The position numbers were made by a program, and so were the translations under genes. Shown piece by piece: positions 27,103 to 35,306 of a DNA stretch of 64,000 nt. Position 1 is the stretch's first letter. Each line of letters starts with the position of its first letter. The stretch is from positions 186,001 through 250,000 of the forward strand of contig OY781965.2 of the NCBI GenBank assembly GCA_963677395.2, written 5' to 3'. The stretch comes from G963667975 sp963677395 (lineage in GTDB: Bacteria; Bacteroidota; Bacteroidia; Bacteroidales; G963667975). Under the pieces are notes generated by a model. The model did no database searches. It was not told where the DNA came from and saw only the letters and a list, made by a program, of their open reading frames with translations.

Positions 27103-27561
27103 TTATCGTTTAGTATTATTTAACCAGAATTCAGCTTTAGGTATATTATCAAATACGTCCAACGCATAAAAAAAGTGTTGAAATTTTTTTCGTATATATC
27201 TGAGATATAAATAATTTCCAAAACCATCTGTTCTCACTAAAGCAGCTTTGATATACTTATATTTATCAAGGCGATCAAAAAAACGAATCAACGATTGCAT
27301 TTCTTCATAACTCAAACATCCCTGAATATTATCAATTACGACCACCCTGCTATATCTTGAAATCAGCATCATTGATGAAATCTCCACATAGATAAATTTA
27401 TATGCTTTAAAGGAGCAATTCCCTTCCAAATAAACAATCAGAGAATTACTTGTTTCTTCAAATTTCAAGGTATAATCTGCAGTTTGCCCTAATATAGGTG
27501 TATATGAAACTTCTATTTTTCTTTTGGTAGATCGGTCAATCATCTTCGTTTTTTTCAGCAT
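27103..27561 (-). CDS. SpoIIAA/STAS-like small protein, paralogue 4
   Basis: The 152-residue protein has SFKAYKFIYVEISSMML, VVIDNIQG, ALVRTDGFGN and FDNIPKAEFWL at the same positions as paralogues 1 and 2. The N-terminus is basic (MLKKTK, then RSTKRK) and not a signal peptide. It leads a two-gene unit with the CxxC protein. The start is divergent from the AraC/GyrI regulator at 27917, so the 355-bp gap may hold shared control signals. Function unknown. Confidence 0.7.
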   Translation of the reverse strand: MLKKTKMIDRSTKRKIEVSYTPILGQTADYTLKFEETSNSLIVYLEGNCSFKAYKFIYVEISSMMLISRYSRVVVIDNIQGCLSYEEMQSLIRFFDRLDKYKYIKAALVRTDGFGNYLYLRYIRKKFQHFFYALDVFDNIPKAEFWLNNTKR

Positions 27562-27916
27562 TTATTTTAAGCAACTAATTTCGCTAAACAAGGATCGCAT
27601 ACCGAAAAAAACATCAACACAAACAACAAAATAATAAATTGAAGGCAAAAAAAAATCAGCTTATCTTCTTTTAAAGCACTATATTACTTATTATCAGTCT
27701 TTTGTTATTTTGAATTTTATAAATATATATTCCATCCATCTCACTATATACACCTACAAATACTATAATCGGCCTATATTTTGTCGTATTTGGCGCGTTA
27801 AGAAATCGTCAATTATTAATATTTACTCAATAGCCTTACATTTGTATGAAAAAGTGAATCTTTAATAAACACTAATATCTCTATCGCAGAACAATTAAAA
27901 TAATTTACAAATATTT
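27562..27916. other. Divergent intergenic region between paralogue 4 and the AraC/GyrI regulator
   Basis: 355 bp, AT-rich. TTACATTTG near 27835-27843 (plus strand) loosely resembles a -7 box but is about 70 bp from the ATG at 27917. No gene was seen. It probably contains both divergent promoters. Confidence 0.45.
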
Positions 27917-28843
27917 ATGAACTCAAATTTTCATAATTCGGAAGCTGAATATATATCCAAAGTACTTCAAATTGCAAATTACATCGCTATTCATTATACT
28001 AAGAAAATCACAATTGAGGAGCTTTCTAAAGTTTCCGGATTTTCAGAAATACATATCAAAGATATTTTTGAAAACACAGCAGGCAATACTTTAAATGAAT
28101 ACCTCATTAAGATACGAATTGATAAGGCTGCAGAATTATTAATCAGGAAGCAGGACTGGCCTCTTTCCTATATTGCCGTGGAATGTGGATTTGTTGATGT
28201 GTATATATTCTCAAGAGCGTTTAAACAACAATCCGGTATTTGTGTAACAAGTTTTCGCAAACAATACAGCAACTGCAACAACAATCCAAATATTGATTTC
28301 TTTCACAAAAGAATACTTTCTGAAAAGCATACAAAAGAAGATTCATTAACCATAGACCAGCCATTTTGTGTAGAGGTTAAGTATATAAAAAGCATCACAG
28401 TTGCATATATTCGTTACGGAACTATTGATTTTACAAAAAAGAATCTTACAACCCGCTTATGGAATAGTATTGATAAATGGATTACACGTAAACGGGTTAA
28501 TTATAAAACTGCATTCAAATATGTGGTAATCCATCAAGGTGAAGATGAAAGAGTATTATCAACTACCCAATGTATTTTACTTGGAGCAATAATACCTAAT
28601 GACTATACCACAAAAGGAATTGTAGGAAAAAAAGATTTATATGAGGGAAAATATCTGGTAATTAAAGCAAATCTCACCTCTGAGGAGGTACCAAAAGTAT
28701 GGAAATGGGTTTACAAAGAATGGTTTCCCAAAAGTGGATATCAGCCAGAAAATGAGCCCAGATTCGAACTATATTCTAAAATACCAAATGAAGAAAAACA
28801 ATATACTGAACTGTTTATGCCATTAAAACCACTCAGTAACTGA
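27917..28843 (+). CDS. AraC family regulator with GyrI-like effector-binding domain
   Basis: The N-terminal 110 residues hold an AraC double HTH (ITIEELSKVSGFSEIHIKDI, then YIAVECGFVDVYIFSRAFKQ). The C-terminal 150 residues (from about 155) form a GyrI-like/SHS2 ligand-binding domain (VEVKYIKSITVAYIRYG ... EGKYLVIKANLTSEEVPKVW ... RFELYSKIPN). This is the Rob/SoxS-with-GyrI design, usually a sensor of hydrophobic or cationic small molecules that controls drug efflux or stress genes. It is monocistronic, divergent from the SpoIIAA-like/CxxC unit, and ends at a bidirectional terminator. Ligand and targets are not known. Length (308 aa) is typical. Confidence 0.9.
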   Translation: MNSNFHNSEAEYISKVLQIANYIAIHYTKKITIEELSKVSGFSEIHIKDIFENTAGNTLNEYLIKIRIDKAAELLIRKQDWPLSYIAVECGFVDVYIFSRAFKQQSGICVTSFRKQYSNCNNNPNIDFFHKRILSEKHTKEDSLTIDQPFCVEVKYIKSITVAYIRYGTIDFTKKNLTTRLWNSIDKWITRKRVNYKTAFKYVVIHQGEDERVLSTTQCILLGAIIPNDYTTKGIVGKKDLYEGKYLVIKANLTSEEVPKVWKWVYKEWFPKSGYQPENEPRFELYSKIPNEEKQYTELFMPLKPLSN

Positions 28844-28864
28844 TTTTTCTATAATCTTTTCGTC

Positions 28865-28913
28865 AAAAACAGGAAGAGAGAGCCATTCGGAAATGCTCTC
28901 TCTTCCTGTTTTT
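28865..28913. terminator. Bidirectional intrinsic terminator
   Basis: A 19-bp perfect stem (AAAAACAGGAAGAGAGAGC and its complement) around an 11-nt loop, with A-run before and T-run after. It serves the regulator gene from the left and the wbp gene cluster from the right. Confidence 0.95.
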
Positions 28914-28925
28914 ATTACATTTGGA

Positions 28926-29861
28926 TTATCGTGCAAGGGGATGATAATCACCAATCAGTCCCACCGGCGTTTGTGTACGGATTTGATGTACAGCTACAAT
29001 GCTGTTGCGTGCATCTTCCACACCGAAACCTCCTCCTGAAAGAATATCCTGATAGGTAACCGTATGTAAATCCGTAAAGCCTCCGCTAAACTCTATTTCT
29101 TTACCTTCAACCGTAATGGAACGCCAGGTTCTTTGGCCTGCCGCTTTCGCAACTTCAGGAATATCGTTATAATCGATACTGAGGAACCAGCGTACACGGG
29201 CTTTTTCCAACTGAAGAAAACCAGAAGCTTTATCCTCGCGGGAAACGTGAACAATATTTTCTTTCACATCTCCAAAAATCCAGCCCAGCATATCAAAAAA
29301 ATGAACCCCAATATTGGTTGCAATGCCTCCCGATTTTGCCATATCGCCTTTCCACGAATAATGATACCATTTCCCCCGGCTTGTAATGTATGACAAATCT
29401 ATATCATACATTTTTCCGGCAGGAGCCGCATCTATCTCTTTTTTTAATGCAATGATAGAAGGATGCAAACGAAGTTGCAACACAGTATAAATCTTTTTTC
29501 CGGTTTCTTTTTCAATAATTTTGAGAGCATCAATGTTCCATGGATTGAGAACAATGGGTTTTTCGCAAATAGCATGGGCATCATTACGCAGAGCCAAACG
29601 AATGTGTGAATCATGCAAATAATTTGGAGAACAAATACTTACATAATCTATTTTCCGTGTTCCTTCCCGGCGAAGATGATCCAGATGACGATCGAAACGC
29701 TCCGGCTCGATAAAAAAATCAGCATTCGGAAAATGACTGTCAATAATTCCAACGCTATCAAAAGGATCCAATGCAGCAACCAGATCGTTACCGGTTTCTT
29801 TAATCGCTTTCATGTGTCGTGGAGCAATATAACCAGCTGCTCCGATAAGTGCAAAATTCAT
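28926..29861 (-). CDS. wbpB: UDP-N-acetyl-glucosaminuronate 3-dehydrogenase (WbpB/WlbA type)
   Basis: The 311-residue protein is a Gfo/Idh/MocA oxidoreductase with NAD-binding GAAGYIAPRHMKAI at the N-terminus, SPNYLHDSHI and CEKPI (the conserved lysine of the family). The stretch DPFDSVGIIDSHFPNADFF is characteristic of WlbA/WbpB. It oxidises C3 of UDP-GlcNAcA (EC 1.1.1.335) to the 3-keto sugar, the step before WbpE transamination. It lies 13 nt after the wbpD-like gene and downstream of wbpE, matching the pathway WbpB, WbpE, WbpD. The WbpA dehydrogenase and WbpI epimerase are not in the window. In Porphyromonas this type of sugar is used for A-LPS and the T9SS cargo anchor. Confidence 0.88.
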   Translation of the reverse strand: MNFALIGAAGYIAPRHMKAIKETGNDLVAALDPFDSVGIIDSHFPNADFFIEPERFDRHLDHLRREGTRKIDYVSICSPNYLHDSHIRLALRNDAHAICEKPIVLNPWNIDALKIIEKETGKKIYTVLQLRLHPSIIALKKEIDAAPAGKMYDIDLSYITSRGKWYHYSWKGDMAKSGGIATNIGVHFFDMLGWIFGDVKENIVHVSREDKASGFLQLEKARVRWFLSIDYNDIPEVAKAAGQRTWRSITVEGKEIEFSGGFTDLHTVTYQDILSGGGFGVEDARNSIVAVHQIRTQTPVGLIGDYHPLAR

Positions 29862-29874
29862 TTTTGTAGATTTT

Positions 29875-30453
29875 TTATAGCTTAGTAACGCTGTTATCCT
29901 TCAATTGGTATTTGTCGCCACTTTCGGGACACACTGCAATACCATTCTGGTCAAAATTCAACCGATGACCATATTCGCTGATCCATCCCAACTGTTTGGC
30001 AGGATTTCCTACAACCAAAGCATAGGCAGGAACCGTTTTGGTAACCACTGCTCCGGCACCGATAAAGGCATATTCTCCAATATCATGGCCACACACAATA
30101 GTTGCATTTGCTCCAATTGAAGCACCTTTTCTAACTACTGTTACTGCATATTGTCCCCTGCGATTAATCGCGCTACGCGGGTTGGTTACATTTGTAAACA
30201 CCATCGACGGGCCAAGAAACACATCGTCTTCACAAATAACTCCTGTATAGATAGATACATTATTCTGAACCTTTACATTCTTTCCTAATATTACTTCGGG
30301 CGAAATCACAACATTTTGTCCGATATTGCAATTTTCACCTATTTTACAATTACTCATTACATGTGAAAAATGCCAGATTTTAGTACCTTTCTCTATGATA
30401 CATCCTTCGTCGATAATTGCAGTTTCGTGTGCAAAGTACTCTTTTTCCATAGC
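29875..30453 (-). CDS. wbpD: UDP-2-acetamido-3-amino-glucuronate N-acetyltransferase (WbpD/WlbB type)
   Basis: The protein is a left-handed beta-helix acetyltransferase with many hexapeptide repeats (IGENCNIGQNVVI, VILGKNVKVQNNVS) and the WlbB/WbpD hallmarks KIWHFSHV, NPRSAINRRGQY and GNPAKQLGWISEYG. It transfers acetyl from acetyl-CoA to the 3-amino group made by WbpE (EC 2.3.1.201). The start at 30453 (MEKEYFAHETAI) was chosen over 30501 because the upstream codons run into an inverted-repeat element at 30480-30567. The product is 192 residues, a normal length. It overlaps nothing and is 13 nt upstream of wbpB. Confidence 0.88.
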   Translation of the reverse strand, partial: AMEKEYFAHETAIIDEGCIIEKGTKIWHFSHVMSNCKIGENCNIGQNVVISPEVILGKNVKVQNNVSIYTGVICEDDVFLGPSMVFTNVTNPRSAINRRGQYAVTVVRKGASIGANATIVCGHDIGEYAFIGAGAVVTKTVPAYALVVGNPAKQLGWISEYGHRLNFDQNGIAVCPESGDKYQLKDNSVTKL

Positions 30454-30479
30454 CTTGTCTAATTTGAATAAATAAAAAA

Positions 30480-30567
30480 GAGGCTGTCTGAAAAGTCGCA
30501 ATCTTAATCTATTTTCCCGACTTTTGGGAAAATCTTTTTACCAGATGAAGAACTTTTTAGACTGCCC
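30480..30567. repeat. MITE-like element with terminal inverted repeats inside the wbp cluster
   Basis: GGCTGTCTGAAAAGT at the left and the complement of GGCAGTCTAAAAAGT at the right (13 of 15 bases match) bound an 88-bp segment. An internal phrase, TTTTTACCAGATGA, also occurs near 1859. A second element with similar ends is at 49546-49661. Confidence 0.45.
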
Positions 30568-30666
30568 AAAATTACAAGAATATTTCTATACCAAAGTGTA
30601 TTCTGAATTAATCCGGAATCATTCAGGTATAATGCCAGTGGATGAAATGTTCTGTTGCAAAACAGA

Positions 30667-30726
30667 CTTTCCCGACTCCCGGAAGTCAGTATGGTAATCA
30701 GACTGAGCCTTCGGGAACCGGGAAAG
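30667..30726. repeat. REP-like palindromic repeat, copy 2
   Basis: A 60-bp imperfect palindrome starting CTTTCCCGACTCCCGGAAG and ending CTTCGGGAACCGGGAAAG. In reverse orientation it aligns with the copy upstream of cysD (56710-56778) through AGGCTCAGT and CATACTG. It lies between wbpE and wbpD. Confidence 0.6.
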
Positions 30727-30767
30727 TTTGAGGATAAAGAATTGTTTATGTTGGTAAAACCCTCTGT

Positions 30768-31898
30768 TTATTTGTTTATAAACTCTAAAACACTATCCGT
30801 AATATGCTTTAATTGTTCATCATCAAGTTCGGTATGCATTGGAAGAGATACTACTGTTTCGCAAAGCTTTTCAGTTACAGGAAAATCACCTTCTTTGTAA
30901 CGTGGGTCAACATACGCTTTTTGCATGTGAAGAGGTACCGGATAATAAATCATGGCCGGAATATCTTTCGAAGCCAGATAATCCTGAAGTGCTTTACGAT
31001 CGATGTTTGAAGTAACTAACGTATATTGGTGGAAAACGTGTGTTGAGTTTGCTGCACGGAACGGAGTCTTCAGCTTATCGCAATTAGCAAAAGCTTTGTC
31101 ATAATAATCGGCAACATAACGACGAGCAGCAGCATATTCATCCAAATGTTTCAGTTTTGCATCCAGAACAACTGCCTGGATACTATCTAAACGTGAATTA
31201 ATACCTACATAATCATGATAGTACCGAACAACCATCCCATGATTTACCACAACGCGTAATTGATTCGCCAGTTCATCATTATTGGTAAAAATTGCACCAC
31301 CATCGCCATAACAACCCAGATTTTTAGATGGGAAGAATGATGTGCAGCCAACATGACCAATTGTTCCGGTTTTCTTACGACTTCCATCTTTGAAAATGTA
31401 ATCAGAACCGATTGCCTGACAGTTGTCTTCTATTACAAAGAGATTATGTTTTTGCGCAAGTTCCATTACAGCTTCCATATCTGCACTTTGTCCGAAAAGA
31501 TGAACCGGAACAATTGCTTTTGTTTTTGGAGTAATGGCTCTTTCAATTGCTTTAATGTCAATATTAAATGTGTGAGGATCAACATCAACTAAAACCGGAG
31601 TATATCCCAAAAGAGCGATAACCTCAGCAGTTGCAATAAAGGTAAAATTAGCTGTAATAACCTCATCACCCGGTTTTAATCCGAGAGCCATCATCGCAAC
31701 CTGTAACGCATCAGTTCCGTTTGCACAGGGAATTACATGTTTTACATCAAGATATTTTTCCAGATTTTCGCGAAAACGATTTACGGCCGGACCATTTATA
31801 AATGCTGTATTATCGATTACTTCCTGAATTCCTTTGTCAACTTCCGCTTTAATTTTTTCATATTGACCTTTAAGGTCAACCATTTGTATTTTTTTCAT
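30768..31898 (-). CDS. wbpE: PLP-dependent UDP-3-keto-sugar aminotransferase (WbpE/PorR type, DegT family)
   Basis: The 376-residue protein is a DegT/DnrJ/EryC1/StrS aminotransferase. It has NGTDALQVAMMALGL near residue 60, the ED pair in FVIEDNCQAIGSDY and the PLP lysine in SFFPSKNLGCYGDGGA. It should use glutamate to aminate the C3 keto group of UDP-2-acetamido-3-keto-glucuronate (EC 2.6.1.98). In Porphyromonas gingivalis the homologue PorR is needed for A-LPS and so for anchoring T9SS cargo. It is the first gene of the cluster and has a consensus promoter. The 300-bp gap before wbpD holds two repeat elements, so operon continuity is likely but not certain. Confidence 0.9.
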   Translation of the reverse strand: MKKIQMVDLKGQYEKIKAEVDKGIQEVIDNTAFINGPAVNRFRENLEKYLDVKHVIPCANGTDALQVAMMALGLKPGDEVITANFTFIATAEVIALLGYTPVLVDVDPHTFNIDIKAIERAITPKTKAIVPVHLFGQSADMEAVMELAQKHNLFVIEDNCQAIGSDYIFKDGSRKKTGTIGHVGCTSFFPSKNLGCYGDGGAIFTNNDELANQLRVVVNHGMVVRYYHDYVGINSRLDSIQAVVLDAKLKHLDEYAAARRYVADYYDKAFANCDKLKTPFRAANSTHVFHQYTLVTSNIDRKALQDYLASKDIPAMIYYPVPLHMQKAYVDPRYKEGDFPVTEKLCETVVSLPMHTELDDEQLKHITDSVLEFINK

Positions 31899-31951
31899 AA
31901 GTTTAAAAATATGAGGTTAGTTGTTTTATATCTCCATTGTTATTCGATTCA

Positions 31952-31982
31952 CAAAAGTATGAAAATCCCTTCATTCAACAAA
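31952..31982 (-). promoter_or_regulatory. Consensus promoter of the wbp cluster
   Basis: On the minus strand TTTG (31979-31982), 19 bases, TACTTTTG (31952-31959): a perfect Bacteroidota promoter. The start codon of wbpE is about 47 nt downstream of the expected transcription start. Confidence 0.8.
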
Positions 31983-32095
31983 AATTATGTTATTTTAGAG
32001 CTTCGAAAGCACAAATATTTCATGATTTTGAACCGCAAATCAATCAAAAAAGAAAGGTTCTGCATACTTTTTTTACTGTGGTAAAATGAAAGCTG

Positions 32096-32103
32096 TAATT
32101 TTG
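32096..32103 (+). promoter_or_regulatory. -7 box of the beta-barrel/waaA operon
   Basis: TAATTTTG fits TAnnTTTG and lies 25 bp upstream of the ATG at 32129. The -33 element is weak. Confidence 0.5.
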
Positions 32104-32128
32104 CGTTTTTAAGGGAAATTTGCCACGT

Positions 32129-32896
32129 ATGAAAAAATCACACATACTCTTTGTTTTTACGTTTTTATCGATAACGCTTTTTCAGGTTCAATCGTATGCT
32201 CAGCGAAATATTAAGGACTCATCTTTTGTAGTGAGTATGATATCTGCAAACTACTCGTTCAATTTTGTGGGAGGTGATCTGGCAAACCGTTATGGAAATC
32301 ACTCTACCGTTGGTCCGGCTTTTACGATAAAGCTGAAAAACAACTGGCTTTTCGGTGCCGATTTGAATTTCATCTTCGGAAACAATGTAAAAATTCAAGA
32401 TCAGATTATCAGCGGAATAGCAACCAGCGACGGCAATGTTATCAGTCGTGAAGGCACTTATGCTGATATTCGTATGTTTGAACGCGGTTATTCTACATCG
32501 GTAAAGGTCGGAAAAGTATTCCCTGTTTTTGGTTCTAATCCGAATTCCGGAATCATGTTTACCGTGGGAGGAGGAATTCTTCGGCATAAAATCAGGATTG
32601 AAGCCGATAATAATGCGACCCCGCAACTACGTGATGATTACGCAAAAGGCTACGACCGTTTAAGTCAGGGATTTCAGATGAACGGATTTTTGGGATATCT
32701 GAATCTCAGCAACAAACGTCTTTATAACTTTTACATAGGCGTTGAATTTATGGGAGGATGGACAAAATCATTGCGTGATTATAACTTTGACGAACATAAA
32801 AAAGATACAAAAACCTATTACGATCAGTTTGTAGGCTTTAAATTTGGATGGATTATTCCATTATATGGTCGTTCTCCAAATGAATTCTACTATTAA
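32129..32896 (+). CDS. Outer-membrane beta-barrel-like protein
   Basis: The protein (255 aa from the ATG at 32129) has a signal peptide (cut near SYAQ). The mature part alternates aromatic and polar residues and ends in short beta-strand motifs (FVGFKFGWIIPLYG). It resembles small Bacteroidota outer-membrane proteins. A TTG at 32120 in the same frame was not chosen because the ATG gives a regular signal peptide. The waaA-type gene starts 2 nt after its stop, so the two form an operon. A link with LPS assembly is inferred from that neighbour only. Confidence 0.75.
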   Translation: MKKSHILFVFTFLSITLFQVQSYAQRNIKDSSFVVSMISANYSFNFVGGDLANRYGNHSTVGPAFTIKLKNNWLFGADLNFIFGNNVKIQDQIISGIATSDGNVISREGTYADIRMFERGYSTSVKVGKVFPVFGSNPNSGIMFTVGGGILRHKIRIEADNNATPQLRDDYAKGYDRLSQGFQMNGFLGYLNLSNKRLYNFYIGVEFMGGWTKSLRDYNFDEHKKDTKTYYDQFVGFKFGWIIPLYGRSPNEFYY

Positions 32897-32898
32897 AA

Positions 32899-34134
32899 AT
32901 GAGATTGTTATACACCTTTTTTATCCATATCTATATTTCGGCAATAAGGCTTTCTGCCTTGCGTTCTTTAAAAGCAAAACAATGGGTTGAGGGACGAAAA
33001 AACTGGAAAACGAAACTGTCCGGTTTTAATCCCGACAAAAAGCCTGTTGTTTGGTTTCATGCAGCATCACTGGGTGAATTTGAACAAGGCCGTCCGGTTA
33101 TTGAAGCTTTTCGTAAAAATCACCCTGATTATTATTTGCTTCTCACTTTTTTTTCTCCTTCCGGGTATGAAATTCGCAAAAACTACAGCGGAGCAGATCT
33201 CATTCTGTACCTTCCTGCTGATTTTTCTTCAAATGCAATATACTTTCTCGATTGTGTAAAACCCAACCTGGTATTCTTTATTAAATATGAGTACTGGTTT
33301 AATTTTATGAATGAGCTGAAACTCAGAAAAATTCCGCTTTACGTTATTTCGGCAATATTTCGCCCTTCTCAACATTTCTTTAAGCCCTGGGGCAAATGGT
33401 TTCGTAAACAATTAAATGCTGTTGATTATTTCTTTGTTCAAAATAATGAATCGATAAAACTTTTACAATCTATTGGTTTTCAAAACTCGATAATTAGTGG
33501 CGACACCCGTTTCGACAGAGTAAACAATGTTGTAGCAAATCAGGAATCATTCCCATTAATTGAAAAATTCTCAGAAAACCACAAGATAATACTCGCCGGA
33601 AGCAGTTGGTTGCCCGATGAAACACTGCTTGCAAATATTATTCAGCAACTACCTGATAATACACGAATTGTTATTGCACCACACGAAGTGGATGAAAAGC
33701 GAATTCAGGAAATTAAAAACCTTTTCCCTCATAAAACAATCAGACTATCTGAAGCCGACCTCAACAACATTTCTCTTCATAAAATACTGATTATTGACGG
33801 AATAGGATTTCTCTCAAAGCTCTATCGCTATGCTGACATTGCATACATCGGAGGAGGCTTTGGAAAAGGAATCCACAATATTCTGGAAGCCGCTGCTTAT
33901 GGCGTTCCGGTAATTATCGGACCAAATTATGCCCGTTTTAAAGAAGCCTGCGACCTTGTAAAGGACAAAGGAGCATACCCTATTCAGAATCAGGAAGATT
34001 TATATAAAATATGCAGCAGTTTACTTACAGATGAAGCTCTGTGGCAAAAAGGCTCTGAAACCTGTGCAAACTATGTTCAGGAACAGAAAGGTGCTACCGA
34101 AATCATTATGAAGCACGTACAATTACGGTTTTAG
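32899..34134 (+). CDS. waaA: 3-deoxy-D-manno-octulosonic acid (Kdo) transferase
   Basis: The 411-residue protein has an N-terminal membrane-associated helix, then VWFHAASLGEFEQGRPVI, the Kdo transferase N-domain signature with the catalytic Glu, and KYEYWFNFMNEL. The C-terminal domain has AGSSWLPDE, VIAPHEVDE and GGGFGKGIHNILEAAAYGVPVI of the GT30 family. It transfers Kdo from CMP-Kdo to the lipid A precursor at the inner face of the inner membrane (EC 2.4.99.12 type). Length is normal. It is the second gene of an operon with the outer-membrane protein. Confidence 0.95.
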   Translation: MRLLYTFFIHIYISAIRLSALRSLKAKQWVEGRKNWKTKLSGFNPDKKPVVWFHAASLGEFEQGRPVIEAFRKNHPDYYLLLTFFSPSGYEIRKNYSGADLILYLPADFSSNAIYFLDCVKPNLVFFIKYEYWFNFMNELKLRKIPLYVISAIFRPSQHFFKPWGKWFRKQLNAVDYFFVQNNESIKLLQSIGFQNSIISGDTRFDRVNNVVANQESFPLIEKFSENHKIILAGSSWLPDETLLANIIQQLPDNTRIVIAPHEVDEKRIQEIKNLFPHKTIRLSEADLNNISLHKILIIDGIGFLSKLYRYADIAYIGGGFGKGIHNILEAAAYGVPVIIGPNYARFKEACDLVKDKGAYPIQNQEDLYKICSSLLTDEALWQKGSETCANYVQEQKGATEIIMKHVQLRF

Positions 34135-34578
34135 ATTCAATGTCGTTTTATGAAGAAAAGATACCTTCCCAAGGTCGGGAAAGTATTGAAAGAAATACAA
34201 TAACTTAGTTTTTATTATCCCACTCTGATACTGAAAATATTGTGTCCTGTATATGCTTCGACTACGCTCAGGTGAAGAGAGAGAAGTGACCTTGTTAACC
34301 CAACAAAGCATGAGTTTAACCCAAAATGAATTATAAAATATACCGGGGTTGCATTTATTTTAAACTCAATCCTTTGAGGTGTGCTGCCGATGGTCAGAAA
34401 TATCAAGACCAATCGAGTATGTAAAGATTGGACTGCTGCATTTCTTCAATCGGATTGAAATATACTGTTGACAATCAAAGAAATTCGTACTTTTGCCGAA
34501 TAATTCAACCACCGTCATTATAACAAACATAAAATAATCAGGGTTGAATCTCGTTTTACGATATCTTAATACATTTTC
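34135..34578. other. Intergenic region upstream of porT
   Basis: 444 bp without a gene. It contains the phrase CTTCGACTACGCTCAGGTG near 34256, which I recognise as a dispersed repeat seen in many Bacteroidota genomes, and the porT promoter at its right end. Confidence 0.5.
34468..34495 (+). promoter_or_regulatory. Promoter of porT
   Basis: TTG, 17 bases, then TACTTTTG (34488-34495). It lies about 75 bp upstream of the start codon. Confidence 0.55.
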
Positions 34579-35298
34579 ATGTTGAAAAAAGTTGTTTTCT
34601 ATATCGTTTTAATTGCGTTACTGGCAAATTTCAGCAGTACAAAAGCTCAGCGTACAAGGATGCCTAACAATCCTAACTACGATCTGAAGCCATATCACTT
34701 TGGTTTTTTACTTGGCTTAAATAACATGGATTTTACCCTGAAAAATGTACAGGAACTCAATACAAATATAGATACACTTTATGGCATTGAACCATCGCCA
34801 AAACTTGGCTTTAATGTTGGAATTCTGGCCAATCTTCGCCTTGGAGAATATTTTGATCTTCGTTTTACACCCAGTCTTTCATTTGGAGAACGTAATATCA
34901 ACTATTTCATCAAGTTTAACAATACTGTTTTTTCAGAAGTGAATAAAAAGATTGAGTCAACTTATCTGGAATTTCCACTGGAACTCAAATACAAATCAAA
35001 ACGTTTGGTAAACTCAAGAGCATACCTGATTGGTGGAGCCAAATACATCCTCGATCTGGCTTCACAAGCCAAGAAGAAAGAAGAAAACGATGAAATTATT
35101 GTAAAGCTTCGCCGTGACGACATCATGCTTTCGCTGGGAGTAGGTTTTGATTTTTATCTCACCTATTTCAAGTTTGCAACCGAACTTAAAATGTCATGGG
35201 GAATGAAAAACCTCCTGATTTACGAAAACAACGTTTATACTGACGGCATCGAGCGTTTACGCAATAAGATGTTGCAGATTTCATTTACATTTGAATAA
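34579..35298 (+). CDS. porT: Type IX secretion outer-membrane protein PorT
   Basis: The 239-residue protein has a signal peptide (cut near TKAQ) and the PorT pattern: YHFGFLLGLNNMDFTLKN at the N-terminus, PKLGFNVGILANLRL, LRFTPSLSFGERN, TYLEFPLELKYKS and a C-terminal strand LQISFTFE. PorT is an integral outer-membrane beta-barrel needed for type IX secretion of proteins with CTD sorting tails. Two such proteins are encoded at 8581 and 15598, so the system is active in this organism. The COG2509-type gene starts 8 nt after its stop. Confidence 0.88.
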   Translation: MLKKVVFYIVLIALLANFSSTKAQRTRMPNNPNYDLKPYHFGFLLGLNNMDFTLKNVQELNTNIDTLYGIEPSPKLGFNVGILANLRLGEYFDLRFTPSLSFGERNINYFIKFNNTVFSEVNKKIESTYLEFPLELKYKSKRLVNSRAYLIGGAKYILDLASQAKKKEENDEIIVKLRRDDIMLSLGVGFDFYLTYFKFATELKMSWGMKNLLIYENNVYTDGIERLRNKMLQISFTFE

Positions 35299-35306
35299 AT
35301 AAATTC

